Assembly (NCBI RefSeq): GCF_000716595.1
Contig: NZ_JNXC01000038.1
Span: 40,246 to 104,245, forward strand
Direction: 5' to 3'
Source: Saccharothrix sp. NRRL B-16314
Lineage (GTDB): Bacteria; Actinomycetota; Actinomycetes; Mycobacteriales; Pseudonocardiaceae
DNA length: 64,000 nucleotides
Both the position numbers and the translations under genes were made by a program. Every line of letters begins with the position of its first letter. Position 1 is the stretch's first letter. This document shows, piece after piece, positions 33,755 through 40,212 of the stretch. The notes under the pieces are model-generated. The model made no database searches. It was not told the origin of the DNA and saw only the letters and a program-made list of their open reading frames with translations.

Positions 33755-34102
33755 ATGCGAATCGACCTTAACGACACGTACGTCGACGAGACACAGCGCG
33801 TCTTCTACGAGGACGAATTGTTCACCGGTGAGCTCGAGCACCGGGACGCGGACGGCAACCTGCTGGAACTGGCCAACTACTACGAGGGCGTGACGCACGG
33901 CGTGCAGGAGCAGTGGTACCCGAGCGGGGAGCGGAAAGTCCGGGGCATCAGCAAGATGGGGAAGGCCGTCGGCGACTGGTACCAGTGGCACCCCGACGGG
34001 CGACCGGCCATGCACCGGACGTTCAACGACAACGGCTGGCCGCTGCACGTCAAGCGGTGGGATGCCGAGGGCAACCTCGTCCAGGACCAGAAGTTGAGTT
34101 GA
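33755..34102 (+). CDS. YwqK-type immunity protein (MORN-like repeats)
   Basis: A 115-residue antitoxin/immunity protein with MORN_2-type strands: FTGELEHRDADGNLLELANY, VTHGVQEQWYPSGERKVRGI, GDWYQWHPDGRPAMHRTFND and HVKRWDAEGNLVQDQ. Each repeat has the Y/W-x(2-3)-DG/SG core typical of YwqK. In Bacillus YwqK neutralises the YwqJ deaminase, the same family as the adjacent toxin tip, so the pairing is strongly supported. It begins three bases after the toxin stop. Codon use is less G/C-biased than in neighbouring genes. Confidence 0.87.
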   Translation: MRIDLNDTYVDETQRVFYEDELFTGELEHRDADGNLLELANYYEGVTHGVQEQWYPSGERKVRGISKMGKAVGDWYQWHPDGRPAMHRTFNDNGWPLHVKRWDAEGNLVQDQKLS

Positions 34103-34118
34103 GCCGACCCGGCCTGCC

Positions 34119-34160
34119 CGCGAGCGCGGTGCTCGAAGAACGGTGCTCGAGAACGGCGCT
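34119..34160 (+). repeat. 13-bp direct repeats between the two immunity-type genes
   Basis: Three copies of GGTGCTCGA(G)AAC-like sequence occur head to tail in the 175-base gap after the YwqK-like gene. A TAAGAT -10-like hexamer at 34230-34235 follows, suggesting a separate promoter for the next gene. Confidence 0.45.
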
Positions 34161-34277
34161 CGACAATACGGCCTACTGGCCTGACCGGCGGTCGCACCCG
34201 ACCGGACCACGTCGTCGTGTTGTGGCCGTTAAGATCAGCGGCACGTGTCCGGGGGGAGCCGAAGGGGTGTTCGACGC

Positions 34278-35144
34278 ATGAGCCAGCCAGCCACACCGCT
34301 TTCCGAGCAGGAGCAGAACCAGCTCGTCAAGCAGATCGGCCGCGCCATGCTCCCCGCGCTCCCACCGGGCTGGCAGCGGATCCGGGCCGAGTACCGGGCC
34401 GCGGGTCGGCACGTCGAGGTGGACCTGGCGTTCGCCGGACCGGACGGCCAGTGGCGTCCGGTGCGACCGCCGATGGAGGTGGTCCAGCTGTTCGGCCGGC
34501 TCCGCACCGGGATGTACGAGCCGGTCCGCGGCACGTGGCTGAGCGCCGTGTACGAGATCGAGGCGCCGGCGGCGTTCTCGGTCGACTTCAACGCCGAGGA
34601 CGAGCCGCGCTGGCGCAACGCGCCGCCGCTGATCGGTTTCCAGGACGAGCTGCGCACGTTCCCCCGCCACGACGAGCGCATCCCGGAGTGGCTGCGCCAA
34701 CGGCTGGGTCTGCCCCCGCTGCCGACGCCCGTCGAACCGGAGCCGGAGCAGCCCGCCGCACCCGTCGGGCAGGACGGCGAGCTGCGCACCGCCCACGTCT
34801 ACGACGGCCGGGACGAGGAAGGCCGCCCGGTGGTCAACCGGCAGGCGATCGACCGCCAGCTCGGCGACGCCCTGCTCACCTACTTGGAGGGCGCGCCGGT
34901 CGTGCTGGCCGCGCGCGACCTGGACGTGGACGAGTTCGTCCCCGCCGACCGGGACGTGCCGCTGAACTTCCGCACCGACGGCGCCTGGATCTGGGCCGGC
35001 GCCGTGCCGCACTACCTGCGCAAGCACGGCCTCCCGCCGGAGCCCGACCTGGTGGAGCACATCGTGGCCCGCGGTTTCCGGCTCGACGAGGTGGACGACG
35101 CGACCCGTGAACGCGCCGTCGCGATGATCACCGGCGGGGTCTGA
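34278..35144 (+). CDS. YezG-like (DUF600-type) domain protein, possible second immunity protein
   Basis: A 288-residue protein with two parts. Residues 8-135 look like the immunity fold YezG: RAMLPALPPGWQRIRAEYRA, VEVDLAFAGPDGQWRPV, VQLFGRLRTGMYEPVRGTWL and AAFSVDFNAEDEPRWRNAPP follow the order seen in YezG (W, strand, L-x-x-LR, F-x-V-D-F). Residues 160-288 form a second alpha/beta domain (VVNRQAIDRQLGDALLTYLE, FRTDGAWIWAGAVPHYLRKH) often found in proteins near TNT-type toxins. The similarity is by eye only. It starts at ATG 34278 after GAAGGGGTG, and its end overlaps the convergent GT87 gene by 17 bases. Confidence 0.6.
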   Translation: MSQPATPLSEQEQNQLVKQIGRAMLPALPPGWQRIRAEYRAAGRHVEVDLAFAGPDGQWRPVRPPMEVVQLFGRLRTGMYEPVRGTWLSAVYEIEAPAAFSVDFNAEDEPRWRNAPPLIGFQDELRTFPRHDERIPEWLRQRLGLPPLPTPVEPEPEQPAAPVGQDGELRTAHVYDGRDEEGRPVVNRQAIDRQLGDALLTYLEGAPVVLAARDLDVDEFVPADRDVPLNFRTDGAWIWAGAVPHYLRKHGLPPEPDLVEHIVARGFRLDEVDDATRERAVAMITGGV

Positions 35145-36261
35145 CCAGCACCACCAGCACGGCGACGCCGACCCACACGTAGGCGTTGCCGACGAGGTGC
35201 TGCCACCACGTCCACTGCAACTCCAGGTCCTTCTCGTGCGGCAGGAACCACATCGGCGCGACCAGGAACAGCAACGCCGGCAACCCGGTCCACACCCGCG
35301 ACCGGTACGCCAGGTAGATCAGGCCCGGCGCGATCCACACCCAGTGGTGCGTCCACGACACCGGCGACACGAGCAGCCCGCCGACGGCGACCGCGAGCAG
35401 TGCGGCCACGTGGTCGTCCTTGGCGCGTGCGACGGCGACCCACACCAGCGCCACCACGCCGAGGCTGAGCAGCCCCCACACGGCGGTCTCGGCGAGCCCG
35501 GTGAGCCCGAGCCGGTGCACCAGCCCGCGCAACGACTGGTTGCCGACGTACGCCAGGCCGCCCACCCGGCCGGGGTCGAGCAGCGACTCGAACCAGTACT
35601 GCTTGGTGTCCGTCGGTGCGGCGGCGAAACCGGCCAGCCCGAACCCGACGAACGACGCGAACGCCGTCACCACTGGCTTCCACTGGCGGCGGGGCAGGAA
35701 GAACAGCACGAAGATCGCGGGCGTGAGCTTGATCGCGGCGGCCACGCCGATCAGCAGGCCGCGCGGCCACTTCGTCTTCGGCAGCAGGCAGTCGAGCGCG
35801 ACCAGCCCCATCAGCAGCAGGTTGATCTGGCCGAAGTCGAGCGTTTCCCGGACCGGCTCGAGCACGAGCGACCCGGCGGCCACGCCGAGGCCGACGAGCA
35901 CGGCGCGTTCGCCGACGCCGTGCACGTGGCGCGCGGTGGCCAGGCAGACGACGGTGAGCAGCGCGAGGCCGAGACCCGTCCACACCAGCACGGCCGCCGA
36001 CCACGGCACGACCGCGAGCAGCGAGAACAGGACGGCGGCGATCGGCGGGTAGGTGAAGGGCAGCGCGGGCCCGTCCAGCGGCTTCGGGAAGCCTTCGGCG
36101 TACAGGCGCACGCCTTCCAGCCACGCCTCGCCGCCGACGCGGTACACCCGCAGATCGATCAGCCCGGTGCCCGACCGGATGAGGACCACGGCGAGCGCGA
36201 CGGCCATCACCGCCACCCACACGCCTACGACCCGCTTGTCCGTGCGAACCGGCACAGCCAC
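35128..36261 (-). CDS. GT87-family polyprenol-dependent mannosyltransferase-like protein
   Basis: A 377-residue multi-pass GT-C glycosyltransferase of the DUF2029/GT87 family (PimE-like alpha-1,2-mannosyltransferases). The first extracytoplasmic loop carries the catalytic-type Asp in GTGLIDLRVYRVGGEAWL. The FTYPPIAAVLF and GNQSLRGLVHRL segments are family hallmarks, and about ten hydrophobic helices follow, ending WWQHLVGNAYVWVGVAVLV. It probably adds mannose to a lipoglycan outside the membrane. The GTG 36261 follows GGGGGT; an ATG at 36291 is an alternative start. Confidence 0.85.
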   Translation of the reverse strand: MAVPVRTDKRVVGVWVAVMAVALAVVLIRSGTGLIDLRVYRVGGEAWLEGVRLYAEGFPKPLDGPALPFTYPPIAAVLFSLLAVVPWSAAVLVWTGLGLALLTVVCLATARHVHGVGERAVLVGLGVAAGSLVLEPVRETLDFGQINLLLMGLVALDCLLPKTKWPRGLLIGVAAAIKLTPAIFVLFFLPRRQWKPVVTAFASFVGFGLAGFAAAPTDTKQYWFESLLDPGRVGGLAYVGNQSLRGLVHRLGLTGLAETAVWGLLSLGVVALVWVAVARAKDDHVAALLAVAVGGLLVSPVSWTHHWVWIAPGLIYLAYRSRVWTGLPALLFLVAPMWFLPHEKDLELQWTWWQHLVGNAYVWVGVAVLVVLVRPRR

Positions 36262-36393
36262 CGAACACCCCCGATGTGTCTTCCGCGGCATCGTAGCCGG
36301 CGGTCCGGACCGGCCCGGGACACCGTGTGCCGAGGCACCGAGTGAGGTCGACATCACCGTGCCCCACCTCGTTCGTTTACGTAGGGTGGCGGA

Positions 36394-36405
36394 GTGTGCG
36401 CACAC
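36394..36405. promoter_or_regulatory. 12-bp perfect palindrome upstream of the RES-Xre pair
   Basis: GTGTGCGCACAC lies 69 bases before the antitoxin start. It shares the GTGCGC/GCGCAC core with the sites around the -10 and may be a distal operator. Confidence 0.5.
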
Positions 36406-36438
36406 AGTCGAGGACTTCGGACGATCGGGTTACCTGGG

Positions 36439-36473
36439 CGCACAAAAGCGCACGCACGGGATACCCTGTGCGC
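36439..36473 (+). promoter_or_regulatory. Antitoxin promoter with GCGCAC/GTGCGC operator
   Basis: GCGCAC occurs twice (36439 and 36449 regions), and the inverse GTGCGC ends at 36473, flanking the -10 TACCCT (36462-36467). The ATG 36474 follows at once, so the transcript is leaderless. Repressor binding here would autoregulate the pair. Confidence 0.55.
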
Positions 36474-37058
36474 ATGAGTCCCGCCCTGGAGTCGGTGTTG
36501 GCCAAAGCAGGCCTCCAGGTCACCCCCGATGAATTCCTGTCGCTGGTGGCCGACGCGGCGAAGAAGCTGGCGCCGCCACACCCGGACCCGGCGAGCTACT
36601 TCCCACCGGACCAACGCGACGCGCTGGTCGAGGTGGGCCTTGACCTGAGCCCGCACCGCATCACCGACGACCGGGGACGCGCGCGGACCGTGGTGGCGCA
36701 CGCCGTGCTGCGGGACTCGGCGCTGACCGTGGCCGAGGCCGCCCGTCAGCTGGGCGTGGACACCAGCCGCATCCGGCACCGGCTGGGCGTCGGCCGCCTG
36801 GTCGGTTGGAAGGACCGGGGCAGCTGGCGGTTGCCCGCCTGGCAGTTCGCCGGCGGTGGCGTGCTGCCGGGGCTGGAGGCCGTGCTGGCCACCGTGCCCG
36901 CGGACCAGCCCGCGCTGGTGGTTGCCGGTTTCATGACGACCGAGCAGGAGGACCTGGTGGTGGACGGCAAGCCGACGACGCCGCGCGAGTGGCTGCTGGC
37001 GGGCGGTGAGCCGCGCCGGGTGACGGCGCTGGCCGCGCAGCTCGGCACACCCGCCTGA
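36474..37058 (+). CDS. Xre/ParS-type antitoxin of a RES toxin
   Basis: A 194-residue DNA-binding antitoxin. The helix-turn-helix is LTVAEAARQLGVDTSRIRHR (about residues 82-101), with LVGWKDRGSWRLPAWQF after it. The C-terminal part LEAVLATVPADQPALVVAGF, then VVDGKPTTPREWLLAGGEPR matches the toxin-binding domain of Xre/MbcA/ParS antitoxins (DG-P-x4-WL-x2-GG). It is followed by a RES toxin gene, but with a 259-base gap, whereas such genes normally abut. Antitoxin identity is inferred from this domain plus the neighbouring toxin. Confidence 0.82.
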   Translation: MSPALESVLAKAGLQVTPDEFLSLVADAAKKLAPPHPDPASYFPPDQRDALVEVGLDLSPHRITDDRGRARTVVAHAVLRDSALTVAEAARQLGVDTSRIRHRLGVGRLVGWKDRGSWRLPAWQFAGGGVLPGLEAVLATVPADQPALVVAGFMTTEQEDLVVDGKPTTPREWLLAGGEPRRVTALAAQLGTPA

Positions 37059-37317
37059 CCCGACCGCGACGACACCGACCGGACGACACCGACCGCGAAG
37101 GACGGACCGCGAGAACACACCGCGCGACACCTACCGCGACGACACCGAACTGCGACAACAGCGAACTGCGACGACCCCGAACCGCCGACGACACCGGCTG
37201 CGACCGCACCGGCTGCCGACAAAACCCGCGACACCCCCGCCCGACGACGCCGTCGGGCACCAGATCTGCCGTCGACCTTGCCGTCGATGATCCTGTCGCC
37301 GAGAACCTTGGACGCGA
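37059..37317. repeat. Repeat-rich spacer between antitoxin and RES toxin
   Basis: No gene is seen. The spacer is built of degenerate GACGACACCGA units (for example at 37069, 37083, 37139 and 37188) and related CGACCGCGA/CTGCGAC words. It is uniform in composition and resembles a decayed tandem repeat that has pushed the two genes apart. Confidence 0.6.
37239..37258 (+). terminator. Hairpin between antitoxin and toxin (possible attenuator)
   Basis: GCCCGACG and CGTCGGGC pair perfectly across four bases, 60 bases before the toxin start. There is no T-run. It could reduce read-through into the toxin gene and help keep the antitoxin in excess. Confidence 0.5.
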
Positions 37318-37974
37318 ATGTCACGGCTTCCCCTGCCGCCCGCTCCCGCTGTGCTCCAGGCGAACCTGCGCCGCACCGAGGACGTCGTGGCGGTGCACCG
37401 GGCCACCCGGTTGGTCCGCATCTTCGCCGCGAAGGGCCTGCACCCGCAGCGGTGGAACAGCTTCCGCTACACCGGGCCGCTGCCGCACGCGCGGTTCGAC
37501 ACCCAGCCACCCGGCCCCGACGGCTCACCCACGCACGCCCACGACCAGGGGGTGCTGTACTTCGGGATGACCGTGCGGACGTCGGTGGCCGAGGTGTACC
37601 AGGCGACGTCCGTGGTGGACCGGCGGACCCGCAGCCCGTTCCTGGTGGTGCTGCGGCCCCGGCGGACGCTGCGGCTGCTCGACCTGGCCGGGCTGTGGCC
37701 GACCAGGGTCGGCGCCTCGCAGGAGATCAGCTCGGGGCCGAAGGCCTTGACCCAGCAGTGGGCGCGGGCAATCCGGGCGGCCTACCCCGAGCTGGACGGG
37801 CTCTGGTACCGGTCCTCGATGGATTCCGGTGACCCGGCGGTGTGCCTGTGGGACCCGCCCGGCGGCTCCGGGCTGCCCGTCTCACCGGACGTGCTGCTGC
37901 CGTTGGAGCACCCCGGCCTCGACCTGCCGCTGGCGCGGGTCTGCGAAGAGCTGAACTACACGCTGCTCGGCTGA
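37318..37974 (+). CDS. RES-domain toxin (NAD+ phosphorylase/glycohydrolase family)
   Basis: A 218-residue RES-domain protein. The domain spans about residues 18-200: VAVHRATRLVRIFAAKGLHP (Arg), GVLYFGMTVRTSVAEVYQAT (Y-F-G-x4-T-A/S-x2-E, catalytic-type Glu) and LDGLWYRSSMDSGDPAVCLW (RSS). RES toxins such as MbcT and ParT deplete NAD+ and halt growth. The partner upstream has the matching Xre toxin-binding domain. It starts at ATG 37318, and its expression may come partly from a weak local promoter. Confidence 0.88.
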   Translation: MSRLPLPPAPAVLQANLRRTEDVVAVHRATRLVRIFAAKGLHPQRWNSFRYTGPLPHARFDTQPPGPDGSPTHAHDQGVLYFGMTVRTSVAEVYQATSVVDRRTRSPFLVVLRPRRTLRLLDLAGLWPTRVGASQEISSGPKALTQQWARAIRAAYPELDGLWYRSSMDSGDPAVCLWDPPGGSGLPVSPDVLLPLEHPGLDLPLARVCEELNYTLLG

Positions 37975-38066
37975 CGGGTCGACCGGCAGGGCGTCGGCGT
38001 CGGCGTCGAGAAGCGGGACGTCGGCGTCGGCATCGAGAGCACGACCTCGCGCGGCGCGTCGGCCCC

Positions 38067-38633
38067 TCAGACCTTCGTCGCCTGCCTGCCCCGCTTGCGG
38101 GGCGCCGGGAGGAACCGGCCGTACCTGACCTCGGGCAGGTCCTGCCCGCCCAGCTCGTAGCGGTGCACCAGCCCGTCGTGCCGCCAGCCGTGCGACTCGT
38201 AGAACGCCCTGCTCTTGGCGTTGTCCTGGAACACCCACAGGACCGCGTACCGGAAACCCTGCTCCATCAGGTGGCGCATCGCGGCCTCGTGCACCTCGTG
38301 GCCCGCGCCCCTGCCCTGGTAGCGGGGGTCCGCGTAGATCGCCACCAGCTCGCCCGTGTGCAGGTCGGGGTGCGCGTCCTTGGACTCGCGGACCGCGTCG
38401 ACCGCGCTGTACGCCCCGATCTTGCCGGTGCCCTCCTCGACCGCGACGAACACCCGGCTCGGGTCCGGCAGCCTGAGCACGCGCGCCCACGCCGGGAGCC
38501 TGCTCTCGGGCAGCATCCGGTCCAGCACCGGGTCGTCCACTATCCCCCGGTACGAGTGCTGCCAGGCGTCGACGTTGATCCTGGCGATCTCGGGCGCGTC
38601 GTCGGGCTGTCCGGCCCGCACGGTCCACTGCAT
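38067..38633 (-). CDS. GNAT-family N-acetyltransferase
   Basis: A 188-residue acetyltransferase with the acetyl-CoA-binding motif AIYADPRYQGRGAGHEVHEA (about residues 97-116; Q/R-x2-G-x-G/A) and the conserved C-terminal NAKSRAFYESHGWRHDG. The N-terminal VRAGQPDDAPEIARINVDAW and the HSYRGIVDDPVLDRML segment resemble GNATs that act on small molecules. The substrate is unknown. The ATG 38633 has only a weak ribosome site. It ends in a basic tail (RKRGRQATKV). Confidence 0.9.
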   Translation of the reverse strand: MQWTVRAGQPDDAPEIARINVDAWQHSYRGIVDDPVLDRMLPESRLPAWARVLRLPDPSRVFVAVEEGTGKIGAYSAVDAVRESKDAHPDLHTGELVAIYADPRYQGRGAGHEVHEAAMRHLMEQGFRYAVLWVFQDNAKSRAFYESHGWRHDGLVHRYELGGQDLPEVRYGRFLPAPRKRGRQATKV

Positions 38634-38666
38634 CGGGAGAGCGTGCCGCACGCACCGCACCGTCCG

Positions 38667-39260
38667 CTAGCCCCGCCGCGGCGGGCCGGGGCACAGGTAG
38701 CCCGCATAGGAGATGCCCTTCACCCGGAAGCGGGTCGCCCGGAACATGTTCGGGTCGAGGTCGTGGAAGCGGGTGCGGACCACGTCGTCGAACAGGCGCT
38801 CCGAGATGATCAGCACCAGGTCGCTGTCGGCCAGCGCGAGTTCGCGGCGGACCACCTTGGCGTCCAGGAGCCTGCTCGTCACGATCGGGGCGTCGCCGAC
38901 CAGGCCGAACCGGCCCGCGGTGAGCGTGCCGCAGTGCATGGCCACCCTCATCCGCAACGGGGTGCCGGCGCGGCGCAGCTCGGCGAGCGCGGCGGCCAGT
39001 CGCTCGGTGAAGTGGGCGACCACCCACGCGGTGTCGGCGTCGGCCGGCAGCACCGCCAGCTCCCCGTCACCGCGGAGCTGCCGGTACCAGTGGGAGCGGT
39101 CCAGTCCGGCGTGGTGGGCGGCGAGGTCCATGGCCTCGCCCAGCCTCGACTGCACCAGGGACTGGTCCAGCGCGTCGAGCTTGCTGTAACCCTCGACGTC
39201 CACGGCCACCACGAGGCGGTAGACCAGTCCGTCGAGCGGTGTCATGGTGTCTGTTGTCAC
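38667..39260 (-). CDS. Class III nucleotidyl cyclase homologue, probably degenerate
   Basis: A 197-residue cyclase homology domain alone, with no membrane segment. The first metal Asp is in LVVAVDVEGYSKLDA and the second in QLRGDGELAVLPA. The transition-state VN-x-A-R helix is altered (GDAPIVTSRLLDAKV), with the Asn missing and the spacing shortened. Activity is therefore doubtful; it may bind nucleotide or act as a partner. It begins at GTG 39260, six bases after GATGCT (leaderless). A Crp-like regulator lies just upstream on the same strand, separated by a 21-bp repeat array. Confidence 0.75.
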   Translation of the reverse strand: MTTDTMTPLDGLVYRLVVAVDVEGYSKLDALDQSLVQSRLGEAMDLAAHHAGLDRSHWYRQLRGDGELAVLPADADTAWVVAHFTERLAAALAELRRAGTPLRMRVAMHCGTLTAGRFGLVGDAPIVTSRLLDAKVVRRELALADSDLVLIISERLFDDVVRTRFHDLDPNMFRATRFRVKGISYAGYLCPGPPRRG

Positions 39261-39266
39261 CGCCAC

Positions 39267-39272
39267 AGCATC
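39267..39272 (-). promoter_or_regulatory. -10 element of cyclase-homologue gene
   Basis: GATGCT on the minus strand lies six bases before the GTG at 39260, giving a leaderless start. It means this gene is not purely dependent on the crp transcript. Confidence 0.45.
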
Positions 39273-39360
39273 CGGCCGTCCGGTGCCCGGAAGTAGGGCG
39301 AACGCCGGGTTTCCCGTTTCCGGTCGGGTTTCCCATTCCCGGCCCCGCGCTGCCGGCCCC

Positions 39361-39455
39361 ACGTTCCAGCGGCGCCCCGCACCACGTTCCAGGCAGCCCA
39401 CGCCACGTTCCCGGCAGCCCGCACCACGTTCCCAGCCGCCCCGAGCCACGTTCCC
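39361..39455. repeat. Five tandem 21-23-bp repeats between crp and cyclase genes
   Basis: CCACGTTCC (minus strand GGAACGTGG) recurs with its ACGTT starting at 39361, 39384, 39405, 39426 and 39448, i.e. spacings of 23, 21, 21 and 22 bases, or two helical turns. The flanks are shared (CCGGCAGCCCGCACC). A shorter CGGGTTTCCC pair lies beside it at 39307 and 39326. Confidence 0.65.
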
Positions 39456-39460
39456 GGCGG

Positions 39461-40144
39461 TCAGGAGCAGGCGACCTTGGCCAGCACGTCCCGGTCCACG
39501 ATCGTGATCGCCCGGTACCCCATCCTGATGACGCCCCGGTCCCTCAGCGCACGCAGCTCGCGCCGCGCGGTGTCCTCCTCCACGCCGACCAGCGACCCGA
39601 GCTCGCCCTGCGTCAGCCCCAGCTTCAGCGTGACGCCGTCCGGTCCCTGGCTGCCGTAGGCGTCGGCCAGGTGGTTCAGCACGCGGGCCAGCCGCACCAC
39701 CGCCGAGTAGCCGTTGACGTCGACCCGGCGCTGCTGGTTCCAGCGCAGCGTCTTCATGATCATCCGGGTGAGGGCGAGGTTCGCCTCGGGGTACTCGCCG
39801 AGGTACCGCTGGAACTGCGCCGCCGTCACCACCCGCGCCCTGGTGTCCAGGCACGCCGTCACGGTCGCCGAGCGCGGTTCGCCGCTCAGGAACGCCATCT
39901 CGCCGACGACGTCGCCGCCGACCTTGATGTTGAGCAGCGCGACCCGCCCGTTGTCCAGCGTCTCGGTGACCTTGACCAGCGCCTGCACCAGCACCACCAC
40001 GTGGTCGGACCGCTCGGACTCGCGCATGATCACGTCACCGCGCCGGAACACCTTCGGCACACCGAGGCCCAGCAGTGCGGTCTGCGCGGCCGGATCGAGC
40101 GTGTCCAGATAGGTTCCGACGGGCCAGTTCGACGGGATCGCCAT
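39461..40144 (-). CDS. Crp/Fnr-family transcriptional regulator
   Basis: A 227-residue regulator. The N-terminal cyclic-nucleotide-binding fold runs FRRGDVIMRESERSDHVVVL to the phosphate-binding cassette GDVVGEMAFLSGEPRSATVT (about residues 77-96), where E and R/S suggest a cNMP-type pocket. The dimer helix follows, and the winged helix is TQGELGSLVGVEEDTARREL (about residues 180-199). The ATG 40144 follows GGGAGGC. It is located immediately upstream of a cyclase homologue, so a cyclic-nucleotide link is plausible. No CxxC set for an iron-sulfur cluster is present. Confidence 0.92.
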   Translation of the reverse strand: MAIPSNWPVGTYLDTLDPAAQTALLGLGVPKVFRRGDVIMRESERSDHVVVLVQALVKVTETLDNGRVALLNIKVGGDVVGEMAFLSGEPRSATVTACLDTRARVVTAAQFQRYLGEYPEANLALTRMIMKTLRWNQQRRVDVNGYSAVVRLARVLNHLADAYGSQGPDGVTLKLGLTQGELGSLVGVEEDTARRELRALRDRGVIRMGYRAITIVDRDVLAKVACS

Positions 40145-40212
40145 CGTGCCTCCCTCCGCGAGCACCCAGTCTGCCGCCCGCGGAGGTCACCGATCCCGTC
40201 TTTTGCCGTATT

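Noticed and set aside
37059..37317. A small gene between the antitoxin and the RES toxin
   Set aside because: Frames are short or reversed and made only of the GACGACACCGA repeat; no start with a ribosome site or -10 was found.
39361..39455. Possible CRISPR or iteron origin
   Set aside because: Only five short imperfect copies with no spacers, no replication gene and no AT-rich region; a regulatory or decayed repeat is simpler.
39261..39854. N-terminal extension of the cyclase homologue (heptad-like ERGAGCR repeats)
   Set aside because: The frame is open but runs antisense into crp, has no start context, and a leaderless promoter directly precedes GTG 39260.
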